Assembly (NCBI RefSeq): GCF_900112185.1
Contig: NZ_FOKP01000020.1
Coordinates: 59,493 to 123,492, forward strand
Source: Allobosea sp. CRIB-10
GTDB taxonomy: Bacteria > Pseudomonadota > Alphaproteobacteria > Rhizobiales > Beijerinckiaceae
Direction of reading: 5' to 3'
Length of the DNA stretch: 64,000 nucleotides
Part shown: positions 59,298-64,000 of the stretch, one piece after another
Numbering within the stretch: position 1 is the first letter of the stretch
Layout of the letters: the number at the start of each line of letters is the position of its first letter
Notes under the pieces: model-generated
What the model was told of the DNA's origin: nothing
The model's database searches: none
What the model saw: only the letters and a program-made list of their open reading frames with translations
Position numbers and translations under genes: made by a program

Positions 59298-59768
59298 ATG
59301 AAGGTCATCCAGAATCTCTGGTTCGACAAGGACATGGACGCCGCGATCAGCCTCTACACCTCGCTGATCCCGAACTCCGCGCTGGAATGGACCGGTGCCC
59401 TGCCGGCGGAATCGCCAAGCGGCCCGGCCGGCAGCGTCAAGATTGCCACCTTCACCATCGACGGCCAGCGCTATCAGGCCTTCGAAGCCCACCGCTCCGA
59501 CGCCTTCAACCACACCTTCTCGATCATGATCGAATGCGAGACGCAGGCCGAGGTCGACCGGCTCTGGGAGGCGCTCGGCGAAGGCGGCAAGTTCGAGCAG
59601 TGCGGCTGGCTCAGGGATCGCTGGGGCCTGTCCTGGCAGATCACGCCCAAGCGCCTGGGCGAACTCACCCGCGATCCCGATCGCGCCAAGGCCAAGCGCG
59701 TCGCCGAGGCGATGCTGAAGATGGTCAAGCTCGACATCGCAGGGCTTGAAGCCGCGGCGAAGGGCTGA
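59298..59768 (+). CDS. VOC superfamily PhnB-like protein (3-demethylubiquinone methyltransferase family)
   Basis: 156 residues from the ATG at 59298, preceded by AAGGAG seven bases upstream. IQNLWFDKDMDAAISLYTSL and TFTIDGQRYQAFEAHRSDAF are typical of PF06983-type proteins, with CGWLRDRWGLSWQITPKRLG and VAEAMLKMVKLDIAGLEAAA at the end. The family fold is vicinal-oxygen-chelate; despite the database name most members are not methyltransferases. It is convergent with the HxlR gene 10 bp away. Confidence 0.9.
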   Translation: MKVIQNLWFDKDMDAAISLYTSLIPNSALEWTGALPAESPSGPAGSVKIATFTIDGQRYQAFEAHRSDAFNHTFSIMIECETQAEVDRLWEALGEGGKFEQCGWLRDRWGLSWQITPKRLGELTRDPDRAKAKRVAEAMLKMVKLDIAGLEAAAKG

Positions 59769-59777
59769 GTTCCCCGC

Positions 59778-60143
59778 TCAGGCCGCCTGCGCTCGTGCCG
59801 CGGCCTGCGCCTTCAGCTTGGCGCCGACCTCGGCGATCGCCAGGATCGCCGGCACATATTCCTGCCCGAGCTCAGTCAGCGCATATTCAGTCGAGGGCGG
59901 GCTCGTCGGCACCACCTTGCGCCGGACGACGCCCTTCTCCTCGAGCGCCCGCAAACGCGCGCTCAGCATCTTGGCGGAGATCGCCGGGATGTCGCGCCTG
60001 AGCTCGCCGAAGCGGCGCGCCCCACCGCTCAGGAACCAGATCACGTTCGGGGTCCAGGCCCCGCCGAGCACCTGCATGCAGGCGCCGACATTGCAGGTCT
60101 CGGGCTGCGCCGCCGCGCGGTTCTTCCTGAGCTTCAAAGCCAT
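59778..60143 (-). CDS. HxlR family transcriptional regulator
   Basis: 121-residue winged-helix regulator. CNVGACMQVLGGAWTPNVIW is the hallmark N-terminal HxlR segment with Cys17 and Cys22, and RRFGELRRDIPAISAKMLSARLRALEEKGVV is its helix-turn-helix region (given here from residue ~43 on, in part). A C-terminal Ala/Arg-rich helix follows. Cysteine-containing HxlR proteins can sense electrophiles. It is divergent from a glutathione S-transferase operon and probably controls it via the palindromes at 60155-60203. Confidence 0.92.
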   Translation of the reverse strand: MALKLRKNRAAAQPETCNVGACMQVLGGAWTPNVIWFLSGGARRFGELRRDIPAISAKMLSARLRALEEKGVVRRKVVPTSPPSTEYALTELGQEYVPAILAIAEVGAKLKAQAAARAQAA

Positions 60144-60154
60144 TGCAGTCGGTT

Positions 60155-60203
60155 CTCCCGGTTACCGGGAGGATACCGGAAAACGCGGTTACAACAAGTT
60201 ACC
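60155..60203. promoter_or_regulatory. Probable HxlR operator region
   Basis: CTCCCGGTTACCGGGAG (60155-60171) is a perfect 17-bp inverted repeat, and GGTTACAACAAGTTACC (60187-60203) an imperfect one (GGT-AC/GT-ACC). Both lie between divergent hxlR-like and GST genes and share the GTTAC core. HxlR family sites have this form. Confidence 0.55.
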
Positions 60204-60268
60204 CCATATACAGACGTAACCGCTTGCGCCTAGCTCTCCGCATCGTCAACGCGGATGAGGACACCGCC

Positions 60269-60880
60269 GTGAAGCTCTACTACGCCCCGGGCGCCTGCTC
60301 GCTCTCGCCCCATATCGCCCTGCGCGAGGCCGGTCTGCCGGTGACATTGGAAAAGGTCGACCTCGTCGCCGGCCGGACCGAGACCGGCGCCGATTACGCC
60401 GCCGTCAATCCGAAGGGCTATGTCCCGGCGCTGCAGTTCGAGGATGGCAGCGTCCTGACCGAAGGCGCCGTGATCGCCCGCTACATCGCCGATCTCGCCC
60501 CCGATACCGATCTGGCGCCGAAGCCGGGCAGCTTCGAACGCGTCAGGCTTGAAGAGATCATGAACTTCATCGGCAGCGAACTCCACAAGGCCTACACCGC
60601 GCTCTTCCTCCCCGACACCAGCGAAGACGGCAAAGCGGCGGCACGCACCCGCATCGCCAGGAAGCTCGGCCATATTGAAAGCATACTCGCCGACGGCCGC
60701 GACTACCTGCTCGGCGAGCGCTTCAGCGTCGCCGACGGCTACCTCTTCACCATCGTCAACTGGTCGGAGAGCCGCGGCGTCCCGCTCGACGCCTTCCCGA
60801 AGCTGCGCGCCTTCATGGCGCGGATCGGCGCCCGCGCCGGCGTGCAGGAGGCGATGCGTGCCGAGGGCCTGCTGCAATGA
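60269..60880 (+). CDS. Glutathione S-transferase, beta-class (GstA-like)
   Basis: 203 residues from a GTG (TGAGGA upstream), close to E. coli GstA (201). MKLYYAPGACSLSPHIALRE begins the thioredoxin-like domain with the beta-class Cys10, and EDGSVLTEGAVIARYIADLA holds the cis-Pro/Ser-type glutathione-binding loop (NPKGYVPAL). The all-helical domain follows from ~90. It conjugates or reduces electrophiles with glutathione. Start codon of the next gene overlaps its stop by 4 bp. Confidence 0.94.
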   Translation: MKLYYAPGACSLSPHIALREAGLPVTLEKVDLVAGRTETGADYAAVNPKGYVPALQFEDGSVLTEGAVIARYIADLAPDTDLAPKPGSFERVRLEEIMNFIGSELHKAYTALFLPDTSEDGKAAARTRIARKLGHIESILADGRDYLLGERFSVADGYLFTIVNWSESRGVPLDAFPKLRAFMARIGARAGVQEAMRAEGLLQ

Positions 60881-61266
60881 GCGCCAATCCGCGCTTCGCC
60901 GAGATCGTCGCCGCGCTCGGCGATTATTTCGACGGGCTCCATCACAGCGATGCCGATAAGCTCGGCCAGCTCTTCCACCCGCAGGCGATCTATGCCTGCG
61001 CGACCGAAGGGCGCCTGACCCATCTCACCATGACGGAGTACCTTCCCATGGTGGCGAAACGGCCTTCGCCCGCAAGCCGCGGCGAGCCCCGCCGCGACCG
61101 CATCGTCTCGATTGAATTCGCCGGACCGGTCACGGCGCTGGCCCGCGTCGAATGTGCGATCGGCGCAAAGCGCTTCACCGACCTTCTGAGCTTCATCAAG
61201 CTCGACGGGCACTGGCGCCTGATCGCCAAGGTCTTCCATTTCGACCTCGACGAGGCAGCGGCCTGA
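60877..61266 (+). CDS. NTF2-like (lumazine-binding/SnoaL-type) protein
   Basis: 129 residues with the NTF2 fold pattern: helix IVAALGDYFDGLHHSDADKL, then QLFHPQAIYACATEGRLTHL, then strands FTDLLSFIKLDGHWRLIAKV ending FHFDL. The fold binds small ligands and is used by many unrelated enzymes. It is co-transcribed with the GST by a 4-bp overlap, which points to the same electrophile/stress pathway, but function is unassigned. Confidence 0.85.
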   Translation: MSANPRFAEIVAALGDYFDGLHHSDADKLGQLFHPQAIYACATEGRLTHLTMTEYLPMVAKRPSPASRGEPRRDRIVSIEFAGPVTALARVECAIGAKRFTDLLSFIKLDGHWRLIAKVFHFDLDEAAA

Positions 61267-61280
61267 GCGGCTGAAAAGCG

Positions 61281-61312
61281 CGGCCGTCGGCGCGTATCGA
61301 CGCCGACGGCCG
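61281..61312 (+). terminator. Hairpin after the GST operon
   Basis: CGGCCGTCGGCG and its exact complement form a 12-bp stem with an 8-base loop, 14 bp after the stop codon. No U-run follows, so termination may be Rho-dependent or the hairpin may protect the RNA. Confidence 0.6.
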
Positions 61313-61345
61313 ACCATTGAAACGGTTCATCGCAATTGTGACGCA

Positions 61346-61374
61346 TAGTCACCCGGCTGTCGCACGACCTGCCT
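61346..61374 (+). promoter_or_regulatory. Candidate PHO box upstream of the Na/Pi cotransporter
   Basis: TAGTCAC (61346-61352), CCGG, CTGTCGC (61357-61363), ACGA, CCTGCCT (61368-61374): three heptamers with 11-bp period, two resembling the CTGTCAT PHO-box unit. It lies about 145 bp upstream of the transporter start. An overlapping GTGAC-N5-GTCAC palindrome (61338-61352) is an alternative reading. Confidence 0.35.
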
Positions 61375-61515
61375 AGGAGTCCGTTAGCCAGGTGGGGAAA
61401 CCGGCACGGAGCTGCGCGCGTGTCCATCGCAGGACCTGCGTGCCTACGCTCGCCGTGACGCCTCGACCCGACCCGGCCGCAGATGCGTCCGCGCACCCTT
61501 GTCGGAGTCGAGAGC

Positions 61516-63222
61516 ATGCAAGTCGACATTTTCACGCAGGTCATCGTGCCTGTGATCGGTGGTCTGGGCATCTTCATGCTCGGCCTCGAATTCATGAGCA
61601 ACGGCATTCAGAATCTCGCCGTCAACAAGATGCGGGCCCTGCTCGCCAAGATCGCCGGCACCCCGGTCAAGGGCGTCATGGCCGGCACCTTCATCACCGG
61701 CGTGATCCAGTCCTCGACCGCGATGACCGTCATGGTCGTCGGCCTCGTCAATGCCGGCGTCATCGGCCTTCGCCCCGCCATCTCGGTGATCATGGGCGCC
61801 AATATCGGCACGACGCTCGGCAACGGCCTGATCGCGCTGCCGCTTGGCCCGCTCGGCCTGCTGCTCGCCGGCATCTTCGCGCTGGTCCACATCTTCGCCA
61901 AGACCGACAAGGTGAAGAACATCGCGCTGGCCTGCATGGGCTTCGCGCTGATCTTCTATGGCCTCAACCTGATGACCGGCGGCCTGCGTCCGCTGCGCTC
62001 CATGCCGGAAGTCATGAGCGTCATCTCCTCGCTCAAGGCCGACACCTATCTCAACCTGATATACTGCGTGCTGATCGCCGCCGGCATCACCGCGATGATC
62101 CACTCCTCCTCGGCGACGATCGGCATCGTCATGGGCCTCGGCGCCGCCGGCATCCTCGACTGGAAGACCGCCGTCGCCTTCTCGCTCGGCGCCGACCTCG
62201 GCACCACCATCACCTCGTGGATGGCCTCGCTCAACCTGTCGAAGAACGCCAAGCGCGCCGCCTACGCCCACATATCCTTCAACATCATCGGCGTCGCCAT
62301 CACGATACCGCTTTTCTTCGTCTCCATGGACATCCTGACCTGGGCGATGCAGTGGTTCGGCGGCAATCCCGGCATCCCGGTTATCAAGGACGGCAAGGAG
62401 ACCTTCCCGCTCGTTCCCGTCGCAATCGGCCTCTACTCGACCTTCTTCAACATCTTCAACACCGTCCTGCTCTTCCCCTTCGTCGGCGTGTTCGAACGGG
62501 TCCTGTCCCGTGTCGGCGCCTCGTCGGTCGACGACATCGAGGACTATTCGACACCGCGCTTCCTCGCCAAGGCGACCGACCACGCCCATGCCGTCGCCAA
62601 CATCCAGCAGGAGATGGGCCGCTATCTCCAGGCCTCGCAGCTCTTCCTCGACATCGCCCGCGACAAGCCGGACGCGCCGCAGAAGAGCGAGGAGCACTAC
62701 GCCGCGATCGACGTCCTCAACCGTGACATCCGCGCCTACACCTCCGGCATGTTCACGCCCGAGATGCCCTATGCCCGCGCCGACCTGGTCGCGAGCCTGA
62801 TCGAGGAAGAGGACTTCACCGCCAGCCTCGGCGAGACCCTCTACCAGATCGCCCGCCGCATCGAGCGCCAGCCCTTCGGCCAGCCGGGTCGCGAGATCGT
62901 CGACAGCATCGTCGACCAGGTCGCCGAGGCGATGCGCGCCATCGTTCCGGCCGGCCAGGATGCGCCGATCGTCTCGGCCGAGGCGGAGCCGCGCATCGCC
63001 GCCTTGTCGGCGGTCCGCGAGCGCTGCCTGCGCCTCGGCGCCGAGCTGCCCTGGGTCGAGCGCGGCGCGATCCTGGCCCTGCTCGGCTCGGCCGAGCGCG
63101 CGTTCTTCCTGATCGAGCGCATCGACGACGAGCGCCGCTCGGTCTCGCGTGTCGTGCCGGTGTCGGAAACCAGCCCGCAGACCCGCGAAGCCGGCTTCGG
63201 CACTGCTGCCGTCCCGGCCTGA
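61516..63222 (+). CDS. Na+/phosphate cotransporter (NptA/YjbB-like) with PhoU-like domain
   Basis: Inner-membrane sodium-phosphate symporter. From the ATG at 61516 it has 568 residues: eight or so hydrophobic segments in two inverted halves with the QSS motifs GVIQSSTAMTV (around 65-69) and MIHSSSATIGIV (196-200), followed by a ~200-residue C-terminal PhoU-like helical domain (KATDHAHAVANIQQEMGRYL onwards). In relatives the transporter moves phosphate and the PhoU part is regulatory. It is monocistronic with a strong terminator. Confidence 0.95.
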   Translation: MQVDIFTQVIVPVIGGLGIFMLGLEFMSNGIQNLAVNKMRALLAKIAGTPVKGVMAGTFITGVIQSSTAMTVMVVGLVNAGVIGLRPAISVIMGANIGTTLGNGLIALPLGPLGLLLAGIFALVHIFAKTDKVKNIALACMGFALIFYGLNLMTGGLRPLRSMPEVMSVISSLKADTYLNLIYCVLIAAGITAMIHSSSATIGIVMGLGAAGILDWKTAVAFSLGADLGTTITSWMASLNLSKNAKRAAYAHISFNIIGVAITIPLFFVSMDILTWAMQWFGGNPGIPVIKDGKETFPLVPVAIGLYSTFFNIFNTVLLFPFVGVFERVLSRVGASSVDDIEDYSTPRFLAKATDHAHAVANIQQEMGRYLQASQLFLDIARDKPDAPQKSEEHYAAIDVLNRDIRAYTSGMFTPEMPYARADLVASLIEEEDFTASLGETLYQIARRIERQPFGQPGREIVDSIVDQVAEAMRAIVPAGQDAPIVSAEAEPRIAALSAVRERCLRLGAELPWVERGAILALLGSAERAFFLIERIDDERRSVSRVVPVSETSPQTREAGFGTAAVPA

Positions 63223-63247
63223 ACAGCCTGACATCACCCAATTGTGG

Positions 63248-63280
63248 ACAGGCCGCCTTCGGGTGGCCTGTTTGCGTTTG
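63248..63280 (+). terminator. Intrinsic terminator of the Na/Pi gene
   Basis: ACAGGCCGCC-TTCG-GGTGGCCTGT forms a 10-bp stem (one G-T pair) capped by a stable TTCG tetraloop, followed by TTTGCGTTTG. It lies 25 bp after the stop codon. Confidence 0.8.
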
Positions 63281-63403
63281 TCCGCCCAATTTTCTGTCGT
63301 GACTGCGAGCGAAACCAAGCGGCCCGCAATGACGGTGCAATCCGCGAATTGTCGCCTGTCCGGCGCAAAGGCGCGGCGATCGATGGCTATGAGGACGACG
63401 ACG

Positions 63404-63868
63404 ATGATCCCGAGGGCAATTCTCCTGCTGGCGCCCGCTCTGGCGCTCCAGACCACGGCTGTGCCGGCCAAGGACGGCCTGAGCTGGGGCGTCCGCCAGG
63501 ATGCCGACGGCATCGTCGTCGCCTATGAGGTGCCGCAGACCGACGATCAGCGGCTGTTCTTCTCCTGCGACTTCGCCAGCAAGAGCCTGACCGTGCGGGT
63601 GCCCTTCTTCAAGGAAGGCATGAAGGACAATGCCCCCACCACCGCCAAGCTGTCCTCGAGCGGCGGCCAGGCCGATCTTCCGATGAAGCTGATCAGCGAC
63701 GAGATGGGCAATCATTTCGAGGCGACGACGACGCTGACACCCGCGCTGCAGGCGGTGCTGCGCAAGGGCCAGAGCCTGACACTGCGCGTCGAGGGCGAGA
63801 CCCAGAGCTTCCCGCTCGCCGGCGGCCAGAAGGGCTTTGCCATGATGGCGCAGCGCTGCGGCGGCTGA
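63404..63868 (+). CDS. Secreted hypothetical protein
   Basis: About 154 residues from the ATG at 63404 (GAGGA eight to nine bases upstream; ATGs at 63383 and 63389 are alternatives). A signal peptide (PRAILLLAPALALQTTAVPA) is followed by a beta-rich domain: LSWGVRQDADGIVVAYEVPQ, then FFSCDFASKSLTVRVPFFKE, ending GFAMMAQRCGG with a late Cys that may pair with the one near residue 58. No family is recognised. Likely periplasmic. Confidence 0.75.
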   Translation: MIPRAILLLAPALALQTTAVPAKDGLSWGVRQDADGIVVAYEVPQTDDQRLFFSCDFASKSLTVRVPFFKEGMKDNAPTTAKLSSSGGQADLPMKLISDEMGNHFEATTTLTPALQAVLRKGQSLTLRVEGETQSFPLAGGQKGFAMMAQRCGG

Positions 63869-63885
63869 GCCATGTCCAAGTAAAG

Positions 63886-63926
63886 CGCGGGGAACCCCTC
63901 TCCCGTAAGGAGAGGGGCAGGGGTGA
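63886..63926. repeat. Single hairpin repeat unit related to 5087-5247
   Basis: GGGGAACCCCTCTCC-CGTAA-GGAGAGGGG followed by CAGGGGTGAG, the same core as the paired units at 5087-5247 with a different loop. It lies beside the transposase fragment at the window edge. Confidence 0.75.
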
Positions 63927-63942
63927 GCGACTGTCTTGTTGG

Positions 63943-64000
63943 TCAAGCGGTTTGTTCGCGCCATGGTTGTCTGTCCCGGATGACGGCGTTGAGGATTGTG
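63943..64000 (-). CDS. C-terminal tail of a transposase (IS110-like), cut by the window edge
   Basis: On the minus strand, 18 residues and a TGA (63945-63943) read TILNAVIRDRQPWREQTA. The form (L-NAxIRDxxPW) is typical of the end of IS110-family DEDD transposases. Only the last 57 bases are in the window, so the family is a motif-level guess. Confidence 0.5.
   Translation of the reverse strand, partial: TILNAVIRDRQPWREQTA

Noticed and set aside
61444..63513. 689-codon minus-strand open frame opposite the Na/Pi gene
   Set aside because: Low-complexity Asp/Gly/Arg translation, a codon-position shadow.
1..64000. tRNA, rRNA and CRISPR arrays
   Set aside because: No tRNA-like cloverleaf with a T-loop consensus, no rRNA segment and no regularly spaced direct repeats were seen; the only structured RNA gene recognised is rnpB. 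A tRNAscan/Infernal run would settle this.

Overview
The window is GC-rich, densely coding chromosomal DNA from an alphaproteobacterium, most likely a Hyphomicrobiales member of the Bosea type. I infer this from the cell-division/cell-wall (dcw) order, with lpxC, bamD, recN and ligA following ftsZ, from the long acidic/proline-rich FtsZ linker, from a CtrA-type TTAA-N7-TTAAC box, and from the codon bias. I did not compute GC content or run any database search.

Layout. 1-11.8 kb is accessory metabolism: an SDR oxidoreductase, a VOC protein, prmA, two very small proteins, an M24B aminopeptidase, a cysteine-synthase-like enzyme, an AraC-azlC-azlD amino-acid exporter operon, a divergent MFS/AraC pair and pepT. 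11.9-24.4 kb has ligA, recN and bamD, interleaved with a DUF2189 membrane protein, a sugar-type ABC importer (binding protein plus two permeases, no ATPase), a 24-residue membrane peptide, a DEAD-box helicase and a metallo-hydrolase. 24.5-47.8 kb is the dcw cluster, read on the minus strand from mraZ at the high-coordinate end: mraZ-rsmH-ftsL-ftsI-murE-murF-mraY-murD-ftsW-murG-murC-(DUF559)-murB, then a MarR/nitroreductase/EamA island, then ddl-ftsQ-ftsA-ftsZ and lpxC. 48.1-64 kb is again accessory: ohrR/ohr, a Tat-exported metallo-hydrolase, the RNase P RNA gene (rnpB), a lytic transglycosylase, a glycine-zipper lipoprotein, a TerB-DnaJ protein, an amidase, a MacA/MacB-type exporter, a diguanylate cyclase, a HIT-like protein, an HxlR/GST pair, a Na/phosphate cotransporter and, at the right edge, the C-terminal tail of a transposase.

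The dcw genes make and ligate the peptidoglycan precursor (MurB-F, MraY, MurG, Ddl), build the divisome (FtsZ, FtsA, FtsQ, FtsL, FtsI, FtsW) and couple it to lipid A and outer-membrane assembly (LpxC, BamD). Control signals are visible. Four TGGGN-like repeats at 10-bp spacing overlie a promoter in front of mraZ. A CtrA box lies in front of ddl. A local AT-rich, rare-codon patch inside ddl carries a second CtrA-like box and an 11-bp-period direct repeat, and may be a buried promoter for ftsQAZ.

The most unusual structure is a roughly 490-bp cassette between murC and murB: a DUF559 (Vsr-like nuclease fold) gene bounded by 57-bp inverted hairpin repeats. One repeat encodes the C-terminus of the DUF559 protein and the other encodes the C-terminus of MurC. 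Other palindromic elements, several with a cruciform (four-way) layout, sit at convergent gene ends and between dcw genes. No tRNA, CRISPR array or complete insertion sequence was seen.
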